Shown piece by piece: positions 42,583-51,316 of a DNA stretch of 64,000 nt; positions within the stretch are counted from its first letter, which is position 1; every line of letters starts with the position of its first letter. The position numbers and the translations under genes were made by a program. This DNA is from Nitrospirota bacterium (lineage in GTDB: Bacteria; Nitrospirota; Nitrospiria; Nitrospirales; Nitrospiraceae): the NCBI GenBank assembly GCA_028876065.1, contig JAGWTI010000001.1, positions 34,215-98,214 of the forward strand. Reading direction: 5' to 3'. The notes beneath the pieces were generated by a model that searched no databases, was not told the DNA's origin, and saw only the letters and a list, made by a program, of their open reading frames with translations.

Positions 42583-43110
42583 ATGATTACCCAGAAAACC
42601 GGTCCGCTGGGTCCGGGCGACGTCTACAATACGTCGCCCACCGAGGACGAAGCGGGCTCCGAGGCGTTCTCGCAATTCGTGACCTGCCGCGTGGACGGGG
42701 AAGAATTCGCGGTGGACATCCTCAGCGTCCAGGAGATCATCCGGATGGTCGATATCACCCGCGTGCCCAAGGCGCCGCCTTTCGTCGAAGGGGTCATCAA
42801 CCTGCGCGGCCGCATCATCCCGGTGTTGGATTTGCGCCGGCGCCTGGGAATCCCGGACGGGGAGCGCACGGCCCAGTCGCGGATTGTGGTGGTGACGGTA
42901 CGCGGGCGAGTCGTGGGCCTGGTGGTGGACTCGGTCTCCGAGGTGCTGCGGATTCCGAAGAGCGCCATGGAGCCGGCTCCGTCGCTGGGCTCGTCCATCG
43001 GCGCCGAGTTCATTCAAGGGGTCGGCCGCCTCGAGGATCGGCTGCTGACCTTGTTGGACCTCAAGCGGCTGTTGTTGACCGCCGATACCGCGGTCATGGA
43101 CGCCGCCTGA
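42583..43110 (+). CDS. cheW: Chemotaxis coupling protein CheW
   Basis: The 175-residue protein has an N-terminal 30-residue extension, then a standard CheW domain (FVTCRVDGEEFAVDILSVQEIIRMVDITRVPKAPPFVEGVINLRGRIIPVLDLRRRLG). It links receptors to CheA. It begins four bases after the receptor gene stop, showing that the two are a unit. With CheV and the CheA P5 domain, the window encodes three CheW-like folds. Confidence 0.94.
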   Translation: MITQKTGPLGPGDVYNTSPTEDEAGSEAFSQFVTCRVDGEEFAVDILSVQEIIRMVDITRVPKAPPFVEGVINLRGRIIPVLDLRRRLGIPDGERTAQSRIVVVTVRGRVVGLVVDSVSEVLRIPKSAMEPAPSLGSSIGAEFIQGVGRLEDRLLTLLDLKRLLLTADTAVMDAA

Positions 43111-43115
43111 GGGCT

Positions 43116-43158
43116 CAGCTCTCGATCGACCGTCGGGCGACGATTAGTTGGAGAGCTG
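43116..43158. terminator. Nested hairpin between convergent genes
   Basis: CAGCTCTC (43116-43123) pairs with GAGAGCTG (43151-43158), enclosing CGTCG/CGACG (43131-43135 with 43138-43142). It lies between the ends of cheW and the small convergent gene, where a bidirectional terminator would be expected, although it lacks T-runs. It overlaps the last codons of the minus-strand gene. Confidence 0.42.
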
Positions 43159-43386
43159 GGGCGGCTTGTGGTCGGGCTGGAGGACGGCTCCACGCCGATC
43201 GGCCAGCAGCCGCTCCAGCACGCCGAGTGAATCGTTCAGCAGGTCGGACGCGCAGCCGAGCGTGACCTGGAATTGCTGCATGGCTTCCTGGAGCCGTCCC
43301 TCCTGCTGAAGAGACTGGAACCGACGGTGCTGTTCCTCGAGAATCGCCTGTTTGGCGTCCAGCATCAGGCTGTCTGCCGGTGTCAT
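43144..43386 (-). CDS. Small helical protein of unknown function
   Basis: I start this 80-residue product at ATG 43386, preceded by GAGGGAGG. It is predicted helical over residues 5-58 (DAKQAILEEQHRRFQSLQQE, then LNDSLGVLERLLADRR). I recognise no family. It is antisense to its neighbours between cheW and motA. Its size and helices recall flagellar chaperones or FliT/FlgN-like proteins, but this is only resemblance in shape. Confidence 0.5.
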   Translation of the reverse strand: MTPADSLMLDAKQAILEEQHRRFQSLQQEGRLQEAMQQFQVTLGCASDLLNDSLGVLERLLADRRGAVLQPDHKPPQLSN

Positions 43387-43542
43387 GGAGCCTCCCTCGG
43401 TGTGGGTGAACCGATGCGGCATTTCTTGCTCAGCCTATACCAGAGATTCCTCCGGTACGCAAGCGGGGAAAATGCGGCCCGGCCCGCCCGGTGTCGTTGT
43501 TGTCCGTTCGTGTCCGATCGTGCCTGTTAGGAGCGAGGCGTC

Positions 43543-44313
43543 ATGGACATTATGACCCTGATCGGGGTGGCGGTCGCGCTCGGGTCGATCGTCGGCGGCC
43601 AGGCGCTGGAGGGCGGCCACCTCGGGTCCATCCTGCAGCTGACCGCGTTCATCATCGTGATGGGCGGTACGCTCGGCGCGATCTGCGTCCAGAATCCGCT
43701 CGCCGTGGTGCTCAAAAGCGTGAACTCCCTGTCCCTCGCGCTGTTCGACCCCAAGAGCAATGCCAAGGAGCACATCTCCCAGATCGTGGACCTGGCCAAT
43801 ATCTCGCGCAAACAGGGCCTGCTGGCGTTGGAAAGCAAATTGAAGGACATCAAAGACCCGTTGTTCCGAAAAGGCGTGCAGATGATCGTGGACGGGACCG
43901 ATGCCAAGGCCATCCAGAGCATGTTGGAGATCGAAGTGGAACATGAGGAAGAAGAAGGTATGACGGCGGCCAAAGTCTGGGAGGCGGCCGGAGGCTACTC
44001 GCCGACGGTCGGGATTCTGGGTGCGGTGCTCGGGTTGATCCACGTGATGGAAAATCTGTCCGATCCCTCGAAGCTGGGCGGAGGCATCGCGGTCGCCTTC
44101 GTGGCCACGGTCTACGGGGTCGGTGCGGCCAACTTGTTCTTTCTCCCGTTGGCGAACAAGATCAAGTTGAAACTCAAGGGCATGACCACGGCGCGTACGA
44201 TGATGATCGAAGGGCTCGTCGGGCTGGCGCAGGGGGAAAATCCCCGCATGCTCCAGGAGAAGCTGGAAATCTACCTGCCGCACGACCAGCGGAGCGGGCA
44301 CAAGAAGAAGTAG
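43543..44313 (+). CDS. motA: Flagellar motor stator protein MotA
   Basis: MotA and MotB form the ion-driven stator. The 256-residue protein has four membrane segments (about 5-22, 32-52, 148-170 and 180-200), the cytoplasmic loop with charged residues that meet FliG, and the Pro-containing segment SPTVGILGAVLGLIHVM of helix 3. Its length fits the MotA/PomA family. The motB gene follows at 44389. Confidence 0.95.
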   Translation: MDIMTLIGVAVALGSIVGGQALEGGHLGSILQLTAFIIVMGGTLGAICVQNPLAVVLKSVNSLSLALFDPKSNAKEHISQIVDLANISRKQGLLALESKLKDIKDPLFRKGVQMIVDGTDAKAIQSMLEIEVEHEEEEGMTAAKVWEAAGGYSPTVGILGAVLGLIHVMENLSDPSKLGGGIAVAFVATVYGVGAANLFFLPLANKIKLKLKGMTTARTMMIEGLVGLAQGENPRMLQEKLEIYLPHDQRSGHKKK

Positions 44314-44388
44314 GCGGCATGCAGAAGGCAGTCGGCGACGCGCGGTGAATCTGTCCGGCGCATTCCGTCTCCTGCCGGCCGAGCCCCC

Positions 44389-45147
44389 ATGGCCAAGAAA
44401 CATAAACACGAAGAACACGAGAACCACGAACGGTGGTTGGTGTCCTACGCCGACTTCATCACGCTGCTCTTCGCCTTTTTCGTCGTGATGTATTCCGTCT
44501 CCTCCGTCAACGAGGGAAAGTATCGGGCGGTCAGCGAATCGATCCAGGCCGCGCTGCGCCCGATCACCGCGCCGCCGGTCTCGCCCAATCGCATCGACGT
44601 CGGCGACTATAAGTCTTCCCTCGTTCCGGTGGCCGGTCCCAAGACCTCCTTCGTAAGAAAACTCGAGATGGCCATTTCCAAGCTGCAAGGCCCGGGGCAT
44701 CCGATCACCCTCAAGCCGGCACCGGGTCTGCAGTCGATGGAGAAAGCCGTCCTCGTGACGATTTCCGACAGCACCCTGTTCGAAAGCGGGCGGGCCGACA
44801 TTCGTCCGGAAGCCCTGCCGTTTCTGGAGGGTCTGGCGGAGGTCCTGGCGCATGCCGAGGGCGGGGTCACGGTGAAGCAGGTGAAGGTAGAGGGGCATAC
44901 GGACAACGTGCCCATTCAAACCGCGCAGTTTCCCTCCAATTGGGAATTGTCGTCCGTCCGTGCGGTCATGGTGGTTCGAGTGCTGACCGAGCTGTATCAC
45001 GTCAGGCCCGAACTCTTTGTGGCGACGGGCTTCGGCGAGTACAAGCCGGTGGCCGACAACCTGACACCTGAAAACCGCGCGAAGAACCGCCGCGTCGAAT
45101 TGGCGGTCTATACGGACGACCGGTCCGCGCCTCCTGGTTTACCCTGA
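44389..45147 (+). CDS. motB: Flagellar motor stator protein MotB
   Basis: The 252-residue protein has one membrane segment (about 18-38) with the ion-binding Asp22 in SYADFITLLFAFF, and a C-terminal OmpA-like peptidoglycan-binding domain (VKVEGHTDNVPIQ, NWELSSVRAVMVVRVL, NRRVELAV). The N-terminus has an unusual His-rich start (HKHEEHENHER). Ion type (proton or sodium) cannot be safely read. It ends 66 bases before the hybrid kinase. Confidence 0.95.
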   Translation: MAKKHKHEEHENHERWLVSYADFITLLFAFFVVMYSVSSVNEGKYRAVSESIQAALRPITAPPVSPNRIDVGDYKSSLVPVAGPKTSFVRKLEMAISKLQGPGHPITLKPAPGLQSMEKAVLVTISDSTLFESGRADIRPEALPFLEGLAEVLAHAEGGVTVKQVKVEGHTDNVPIQTAQFPSNWELSSVRAVMVVRVLTELYHVRPELFVATGFGEYKPVADNLTPENRAKNRRVELAVYTDDRSAPPGLP

Positions 45148-45169
45148 GCCCTTCCACGCGTCCCCGCGC

Positions 45170-45210
45170 TTGACAAATCTTCCGCCGAATGGTTAGTAGG
45201 CCGCGGCCTA
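45170..45210 (+). promoter_or_regulatory. Possible promoter and 14-base palindrome before the hybrid kinase
   Basis: A perfect -35 hexamer TTGACA (45170-45175) is followed at 18 bases by TAGTAG, a poor -10. A perfect palindrome TAGGCCGCGGCCTA covers 45197-45210 and ends three bases before the ATG at 45214. No ribosome site is separable from the palindrome. It could be an operator or could hide the translation start. Confidence 0.35.
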
Positions 45211-45213
45211 CCC

Positions 45214-48200
45214 ATGACGTACCAGACGGACGCATCGACTGTACCGGTTCCTTCCCGGCCCGGGCCTGCCCGACGCCTGTTGATCCTCATCGTGCTGATC
45301 TCCCTGCTGGCCTTCGCGATTGCGGCGCTGGGGCTGCGCTATGCGGAGCGCCGGCTCGTTCAGGCGGCCGGTGAAACGCTGAGCCTGGCCGCGGCGGAGA
45401 TCGCGGACAAGGTGGACCGGGTCCTGCGCGAGCGGTTGGGGGACGTCCGGATCATCGCGACCAGTCCCGTGCTCCGCAGCCGCGATCGGGACGCGATGGC
45501 GCGATTTCTTCAGAGCATTCAGGCGGTGCAGGCTCCGTACTATTTGTGGTTGGGCGTGACCGACGCGCAGGGGCGCGTTGTGGCCGCCACCGACTCGGCC
45601 ACCCTGGGGCAGGACCGGAAGGAGACGGCGTGGTTTCGCGCGGTGCGCGACGGGGCCGGGTTCCATATTGCCGACGTGGAACCGTTCGTGGAGGCGGGCG
45701 GCCCCGATTCGCTGGCGTTTACAACCAGCCTGACCGGCCCCAGCGGAGAATTTCTCGGCACGGTGTCGGCCCGCGTGGGCTTGACGGCGTTGGAAGAAGC
45801 GCTGACGCAGACCTTGCGGACCTTCCATATGCGCGCGGATTTTTCGGGCCACCTGGACTACCAATTCGTGAGCGGGTCCGGCGACGCTTTCATTGACTCC
45901 GAGCTGGCCTTCAAGGGACGAGTCAACCTGTTGCAGCTCGGGCTGCCGTCGGCGAAGCTGAGCCTGTCCGATCGTCCGGGCTTCATCGAAGAAGAGGACC
46001 TGCGCCGGCACGTGCCGGTGATCACCGGCTATGCGCGAACGCACGGCGTGGAAGCGGGGTCCGGTGTCCGGTGGGGCGTCCTGGTGCGGATGGATCGGGA
46101 CGATGTGCTGGCCCCGATCCGCAAGGACCTGCTGCGCCTGGGAGGCCTGGGCCTGCTCTTGTGGGTGCCCATGCTCGGCCTGATGCTGTGGGCGGCGCGG
46201 TCTCTGTCCGAACTCTACGCCTATACGCAGGAGCGGGAGGAGTGGCTGGCGACGACCGTCGGGAGTATCGGGGACGGCGTCATTGCCACGGACCCCCGCG
46301 GCTCGGTGTTGTTCATGAATCCGGTGGCGCAGACACTGACCGGATGGACGCAACAGGAGGCGAAGGGACGCCCGCTGGAGGAAGTCTTCCGGATCATCAA
46401 TGAGGACAGTCGCCGGACGGTGGAAAATCCCGCCACCAAGGTGCTGCGGGAAGGCCTGGTGGTGGGCCTGGCCAACCACACGATTTTGATTGCGCGGAAT
46501 GGCGTAGAGCGTCCCATCGACGACAGCGGGGCCCCGATCCGGGATGCGGCGGGGCGGATGATCGGGGTGGTGCTGGTCTTTCGCGGGATCGAAGAACGGC
46601 GGAGGTCGGAAAAGCAACGATTGGCGGAGCATACGGTCACCCGCCTGCTTTCGGATTCCGGCTCGCTCTCGGAAGCCGCCCCGCAACTCTTGGAGACGAT
46701 CTGCCGGACTCTGGGCTGGGACGTCGGCCTGCTCTGGACGGTGGATCAGACCGAAGAGAGCTTGCGGTGCGCGCACGGCTGGCAACATCCGTTTTTCGAG
46801 ACGCACGGTCGGACGTTCGTGCAGGAGAGCCGGAGCCGGACGTTTGCGCGGGGAGTGGGTTTGCCGGGCCGGGTCTGGGCCGGGGGCGAAGCGGTCTGGA
46901 TCGCCGATGTCGCGCAGGACCGGAATTTTCCTCGCGAGTCGGCCGCCGCCGAAGCCGGCTTGCACGGGGCCTTCGGCTTTCCCATCCAACTGGGCACGGA
47001 GACGTTGGGGGTGTTGGAATTCTTCAGCCGGGCGTCTCGGGACGTGGACGAAGACTTGCTGGCCATGCTGGCCGCTATCGGACGCCAGATCGGTCAATTC
47101 ATCGAGCGAAAGGGAGCGGAACGCGCCTTGGCCGACGAAAAGGAGCGGTTGGACGTGACGCTCCGCTCGATCGGCGAAGGGATGATCGCCACGGATGGGC
47201 AGGGGCGGGTCCAACTGATGAACGCGGTGGCCGAAAGACTGACGGGGTGGACCCAGGCGGAGGCGCAAGGGCAGCCGCTGGGCCTGGTCTTTCAGATCGT
47301 GGATGAAGCCACACGCTGTCCCCGCACCAGCCCCGTCGAGGAGGTCTTGCGGACGGGCCATGTCGTGGCGCTGGGCAACCACACGATGCTCGTCGCCAAG
47401 GACGGGACCGAACGGCTCTTGGCCAACAGCGGCGCTCCGATCACGACGCATGACGGAACGATCATCGGCGTGGTGCTCGTGTTCCGGGACGTGACCGAAC
47501 AGACGAAAATGGAGCAGCAGTTGTTGATCGCCAGAAAGCTGGAATCGATCGGGGTCCTGGCCGGCGGGATCGCCCACGACTTCAACAACATTCTCACGGC
47601 GATTCTTGGCAATCTCTCCCTGGCCAAACGAGGGCTGAGCCAGGACGACAAGATGTTCCGCCGCCTCAGCGAAGCGGAAAGCGCGACGCTTCGGGCCACC
47701 GGCCTGACCCAGCAGCTCCTGACGTTCTCGAAAGGAGGCAAACCGATCAAGCGGGTCACGGCGATCGGCGAATTGCTGCCGGAATGGGCAAACTTCGTGC
47801 TGCGCGGGAGCAACGTCCTGTGCGACTGCGTGCTCCCCCCGGATCTCTGGGCCGTGGACATCGACGAGGGGCAGATGAGCCAGGTGGTGCACAATCTGGT
47901 CCTCAACGCGCAACAAGCCATGTCCAACGGAGGGATCGTGACGATCACCGGAGAGAATGTGGTCTTGGCGGGGTTTGCCATCGCACGACAGCCGCCGCTT
48001 CCGGACGGGCGCTACGTCAAGATCACGATCCGGGATCAGGGCGTGGGCATCGCGCCGCAGTTTCTCACCAAGATCTTCGATCCCTACTTTACGACGAAGA
48101 AAATGGGCAGCGGGCTGGGCCTGTCCACCTCCTTCTCCATCGTCAACAACCATGACGGGCATATGACGGTGGAGTCCCAGCTCGGCGCGGGCACGAGCTT

Positions 48201-48657
48201 CTCGATCTATTTGCCGGCGTCGTCCTCCGTCGCGCCATCGGCCCAGGAGCGGGCCCGGCTCGTGATGCAAGGCCGAGGGCGGGTGTTGGTCATGGAGGAC
48301 GAGCCGGTCATTCGCGGCGTGGCCGTCGAGATGTTGATGCAATGCGGCTATGAGCCGGCGGAGGCGGGCGACGGCGCTCAGACGTTGCAATTGTATCTGC
48401 GCGCCAAGGAGGAGGGGCGGCCGTTTGCCGCCGTCATCATGGACCTGACGATCCCGGGCGGCATGGGCGGGCTGGAAACGCTCGAGCATCTGCTGGCCGT
48501 GGACCCGCAGGCCAAGGCTATTGTCTCCAGCGGGTATGCGACCGATCCGATCATGGCCGATTATCGCCGCTACGGGTTCCATGGGATGGTGGCGAAGCCC
48601 TACACGCTCGTCGAGTTCAGCCAGGTCTTGTATCATGTGGTGATGGAAGGGGACTGA
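45214..48657 (+). CDS. Hybrid sensor histidine kinase (Cache-PAS-GAF-PAS-HK-REC)
   Basis: The 1147-residue membrane kinase has a signal anchor (about 22-42), a periplasmic Cache-like sensor (about 45-305), a second membrane segment (about 312-332), PAS (about 345-465), GAF (about 480-635), PAS (about 640-765), a HisKA domain with His788 in GGIAHDFNN, the ATPase domain (DQGVGI, GSGLGLST) and a C-terminal receiver with Asp1077 in IMDLTIPGG. Its two PAS domains resemble each other (FMNPVAQTLTGWT and LMNAVAERLTGWT), which suggests internal duplication. The GAF domain matches that of the kinase at 1-1093. The signal is unknown; it follows motB. Confidence 0.93.
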   Translation: MTYQTDASTVPVPSRPGPARRLLILIVLISLLAFAIAALGLRYAERRLVQAAGETLSLAAAEIADKVDRVLRERLGDVRIIATSPVLRSRDRDAMARFLQSIQAVQAPYYLWLGVTDAQGRVVAATDSATLGQDRKETAWFRAVRDGAGFHIADVEPFVEAGGPDSLAFTTSLTGPSGEFLGTVSARVGLTALEEALTQTLRTFHMRADFSGHLDYQFVSGSGDAFIDSELAFKGRVNLLQLGLPSAKLSLSDRPGFIEEEDLRRHVPVITGYARTHGVEAGSGVRWGVLVRMDRDDVLAPIRKDLLRLGGLGLLLWVPMLGLMLWAARSLSELYAYTQEREEWLATTVGSIGDGVIATDPRGSVLFMNPVAQTLTGWTQQEAKGRPLEEVFRIINEDSRRTVENPATKVLREGLVVGLANHTILIARNGVERPIDDSGAPIRDAAGRMIGVVLVFRGIEERRRSEKQRLAEHTVTRLLSDSGSLSEAAPQLLETICRTLGWDVGLLWTVDQTEESLRCAHGWQHPFFETHGRTFVQESRSRTFARGVGLPGRVWAGGEAVWIADVAQDRNFPRESAAAEAGLHGAFGFPIQLGTETLGVLEFFSRASRDVDEDLLAMLAAIGRQIGQFIERKGAERALADEKERLDVTLRSIGEGMIATDGQGRVQLMNAVAERLTGWTQAEAQGQPLGLVFQIVDEATRCPRTSPVEEVLRTGHVVALGNHTMLVAKDGTERLLANSGAPITTHDGTIIGVVLVFRDVTEQTKMEQQLLIARKLESIGVLAGGIAHDFNNILTAILGNLSLAKRGLSQDDKMFRRLSEAESATLRATGLTQQLLTFSKGGKPIKRVTAIGELLPEWANFVLRGSNVLCDCVLPPDLWAVDIDEGQMSQVVHNLVLNAQQAMSNGGIVTITGENVVLAGFAIARQPPLPDGRYVKITIRDQGVGIAPQFLTKIFDPYFTTKKMGSGLGLSTSFSIVNNHDGHMTVESQLGAGTSFSIYLPASSSVAPSAQERARLVMQGRGRVLVMEDEPVIRGVAVEMLMQCGYEPAEAGDGAQTLQLYLRAKEEGRPFAAVIMDLTIPGGMGGLETLEHLLAVDPQAKAIVSSGYATDPIMADYRRYGFHGMVAKPYTLVEFSQVLYHVVMEGD

Positions 48658-48671
48658 GGAGACGCGAGCGT

Positions 48672-49088
48672 ATGGCGCACCCGTCACATTTCTTGCCGGC
48701 CGGGGCCGTGCTGGCGGGCCTGGGCGTCGCGGCGGGCGCATTCGGCGCCCATGGCCTCAAGGCGCTGCTGTCGGTCGAGATGCTGGCCGTGTTCGAGACG
48801 GCGGTCCGCTATCAGGTGTACCACGCGCTGGCGCTCATGCTGACGGGAATCTTGCTGGACCGGAGCGTGGCGTCCGAGGGACGGACGTCTCTTCGTCTGG
48901 CGGGGCGGCTGTTTCTCGCCGGCGTCCTGCTTTTTTCGGGCAGTCTCTATCTGCTGGCCTTGAGCCAAATCCGATGGCTGGGCGCGATCACGCCTATCGG
49001 GGGATTCTGTTTTATTGCGGGGTGGGGGGTGCTGGCCTGGGCGGCCAACAGAAAGAATCGACGATTGAACGGAATTGACGATTGTTGA
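48672..49088 (+). CDS. DUF423 family membrane protein
   Basis: The 138-residue protein has four membrane segments and the DUF423 (YwdK/YgdD) pattern: GAFGAHGLKALLS near residue 23, FETAVRYQVYHALALM, then a C-terminal GGFCFIAGW segment. The function of this family is not established. The last codons (encoding NGIDDC and the stop) lie inside a heptamer-repeat cluster, so the natural C-terminus may have been altered by the repeat. It starts 14 bases after the hybrid kinase. Confidence 0.85.
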   Translation: MAHPSHFLPAGAVLAGLGVAAGAFGAHGLKALLSVEMLAVFETAVRYQVYHALALMLTGILLDRSVASEGRTSLRLAGRLFLAGVLLFSGSLYLLALSQIRWLGAITPIGGFCFIAGWGVLAWAANRKNRRLNGIDDC

Positions 49089-49168
49089 TTGGCGGATCGT
49101 TGTCGGAAGAGGAATTGACGACTCGTTTTCTTCCAATCGTCAATTTTCAATCACTCAATCGTCAATTC
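49055..49168. repeat. Degenerate heptamer-repeat inverted cluster (ATTGACG family)
   Basis: Left-hand copies read GATTGAAC, GGAATTGACGATTGTTGATTGG and GGAATTGACGA; the right-hand block at 49135-49168 repeats AATCGTC, AATTTTC, AATCACT, CAATCGTC, the reverse complement theme. Units recur at 7-8 bases. It fills the gap between two convergent genes and supplies the stop codons of both. Confidence 0.72.
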
Positions 49169-50346
49169 TTGCAGGGCGCCACGCGTTTGCCCGTGATCGA
49201 TCCCCAGGCTCCGGCCGAATTCACGAAGCTGCCCTCCAGTCGCTGCCCTTCGCCGGTGAAGAGCAGGCTGTCCTCCTGATAGCCTCCGGCCGACTCCCAG
49301 CGCAAATAGACTCCTTCGCCCAAGACCACGACCTTGGCTGGTTTCGCCCCCTGAGATGGGGAGGGTTGTTGTGGGGATAATGGAGGAGGGGCGTCGAACA
49401 CCATGACCATCTTGTGATCCTGGTGGTTTTGGTGGTTGTGGACGGTCCATTGCCAGGTTCCGCACAAGCGTGCCAGTCCTCTGGCTTCGCGCTGGCGCTC
49501 GCGCCAAGTCCGCAGCTGGAGCCAGGTCTCGCGGCTGTTCCGTTCCGCTTCTATTTCCGCCCGCCACGCCAGCGCGATCAGGTGAGCGGTCAGCACCGGT
49601 TTCAACCTCGTCTCGAAGTAGGTGCGGGCGAAACGGTCTCGATCCGGTTCGCCGACTGTGGGCGGCAGGTTGGCGCGTAGACGCTGGTTGAGCCCCTCCG
49701 CTCCCGCCCGCTCGGCCACGGTGAGCCAGGACTCATCGGTGCCGTTGAGGGGCGTGGCTCGGTCGAGGGCCGCTGCGTAGTCCGAAAATCCCGGACTGTC
49801 TTGGGCCGGTTGTCCGGTGGGGGCGAGGGCGGCCAGGGTCTCGGCCAGATGAAACGCCCGCGGGAGATGGTCGCCTGTCCGATTGGTTTCCGCGAGCCAA
49901 CGGAGCTGCGTGCGTTCCTCCTGGACCAAGGTTTGGAGCGCCGGCGCTCCCCGGTCGGCCGCCTCCCTCAAGCTGGCGGCCAGATTCCAGGCGGCCAGTT
50001 CACCCGTGAGCCGAAGCGAAGCGCCCATCCATTCTGTGCGGGCTTGCCCCTCTGTTTGTCTTGCGGCTGACCCGGGTTGCGGTTGGCTCTTCGACCCGGG
50101 CTGGCCGATCGGTGGACTCTCTTTCAGGTTCAGGGCGGCCCCCAGGCTGGAGGCAAAGAAGGCTTGGGCCTGACTATCGGAGGTGAGGGAGGCCAGGGGC
50201 TGCCGATAGGTTTTTACGATGGAGACGAAGTCGGGCTGGTCGAGCGAGACGTCGGCATGGGCCGGATGCCATGGGGCGAGCCAGGAGAAAAGCGTGACGA
50301 TACCGATCAAGAGAGGACGCCGGAACTGGTGTAACGTCGGCCGCAT
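49162..50346 (-). CDS. Exported protein of unknown function
   Basis: The 394-residue protein has a Sec signal peptide (residues 1-31, hydrophobic LLIGIVTLFSWLAPW, cleavage likely after AHA). The mature part is mostly helical (about 40-290) and rich in Ala, Leu, Arg and Glu; a C-terminal beta-strand domain (about 300-390) begins with LCGTWQWTVHNHQNHQDHKMVMVF and ends ITGKRVAPCKN. The His-rich strand and the lipocalin-like GTW start suggest a small beta-barrel ligand domain. I recognise no family. Its stop lies in the heptamer repeat. Confidence 0.7.
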   Translation of the reverse strand: MRPTLHQFRRPLLIGIVTLFSWLAPWHPAHADVSLDQPDFVSIVKTYRQPLASLTSDSQAQAFFASSLGAALNLKESPPIGQPGSKSQPQPGSAARQTEGQARTEWMGASLRLTGELAAWNLAASLREAADRGAPALQTLVQEERTQLRWLAETNRTGDHLPRAFHLAETLAALAPTGQPAQDSPGFSDYAAALDRATPLNGTDESWLTVAERAGAEGLNQRLRANLPPTVGEPDRDRFARTYFETRLKPVLTAHLIALAWRAEIEAERNSRETWLQLRTWRERQREARGLARLCGTWQWTVHNHQNHQDHKMVMVFDAPPPLSPQQPSPSQGAKPAKVVVLGEGVYLRWESAGGYQEDSLLFTGEGQRLEGSFVNSAGAWGSITGKRVAPCKN

Positions 50347-50376
50347 GATGCGCGAACTATTACTTTCTTATGAAAG

Positions 50377-51168
50377 TTACTTCACGTGATCTTTGAGGAA
50401 TTGAATGGTCGTCTCGAAGGCGTCATGCGCCGCCTCAGGCCGGTAGCTGTCCGGTCTCGTTTCATTCATAAAGGCGTGGGGCGCTCCGGCGTAGGTGCGG
50501 ATATCCACCTGTTTGCCTGCCGCCGTGGCTGCCTGTTTGAGCCGCTCCGCCGAGTCAGCCGGCACCTGGGTGTCGGCTCCTGCCTGATGATAGAGGAGCG
50601 GGCAGGCGAGGTCGCGCAAGCCTTCCGGCAGATTCGGCGGAAGGCCGTAGAAGGCCACGGCGCCGCGGAGGCGTTTCCGCAAACAGGCAAAGCGTATGGC
50701 GAGAGAGCCTCCCAAGCCAAAGCCGACGACGCCATGGACGTTGCGTATGACGTGGTCGCGGCTGTTGAGGAATTCGCAGGCGGAGTTGAGGTCTTGCATC
50801 AGGTCGGCTTCTTTGACGCGCTCGGCCAAGGCCTGGGCGATCTCGGCGTTGGCGGTGACCATGCCGCCTTGCCTGGAATAGAGGTTGGGAATCAACACCA
50901 TATAGCCTTCTTGGGCGAGCCGGCCGCCCAGGTCTTTGATTTGGGCGGTGAGTCCCCAGGCTTCGTGGAGCAGGATGAGGCCGGGGAACGGCCCCGTCTC
51001 CTGCGGGCCGAACAGCAATCCTTCGACCAGGACCTCTTTCGGCACCCTGGTCTTGATGTAGGGGTCGACCGAGGCATCCGTCATGGAGGGCATCGGGATA
51101 CCGCTCGGAAAGCGGACGGCGCTTGTGCCGATCTGATCTTTGGTAAAACGGGGAACCCGTTCGGACAT
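50377..51168 (-). CDS. Dienelactone hydrolase-family protein lacking the nucleophile
   Basis: The 263-residue protein starts at ATG 51168 after AAGGAG. It has the alpha/beta hydrolase layout of the dienelactone hydrolase family: LLHEAWGL with Glu69, the nucleophile elbow at 149-154, Asp199 in AGADTQVP and His231 in GAPHAFMN. The elbow reads GFGLGG where active members have G-x-Cys-x-G-G; residue 151 is Gly. No Ser replaces it. The protein may be a non-catalytic binder or use another residue. There is no signal peptide. Confidence 0.85.
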   Translation of the reverse strand: MSERVPRFTKDQIGTSAVRFPSGIPMPSMTDASVDPYIKTRVPKEVLVEGLLFGPQETGPFPGLILLHEAWGLTAQIKDLGGRLAQEGYMVLIPNLYSRQGGMVTANAEIAQALAERVKEADLMQDLNSACEFLNSRDHVIRNVHGVVGFGLGGSLAIRFACLRKRLRGAVAFYGLPPNLPEGLRDLACPLLYHQAGADTQVPADSAERLKQAATAAGKQVDIRTYAGAPHAFMNETRPDSYRPEAAHDAFETTIQFLKDHVK

Positions 51169-51316
51169 GACGCTCCTTCTATCCATGGAATGGAATCGCG
51201 ACGGGGTGCTGTTGCCCAGGCGAGCGGGGCGTACTATAGCGAGGCTCCCGTTGGCTTGTCAACGAAGGCGGAGGCGCTCAGAGCCGGCCGTCGATCCGCC
51301 GCGATGCATGCAGCCG

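Noticed and set aside
45208..48741. Long minus-strand frame opposite the hybrid kinase
   Set aside because: Same cause: mirror of a highly biased codon pattern; no family similarity, no ribosome site.
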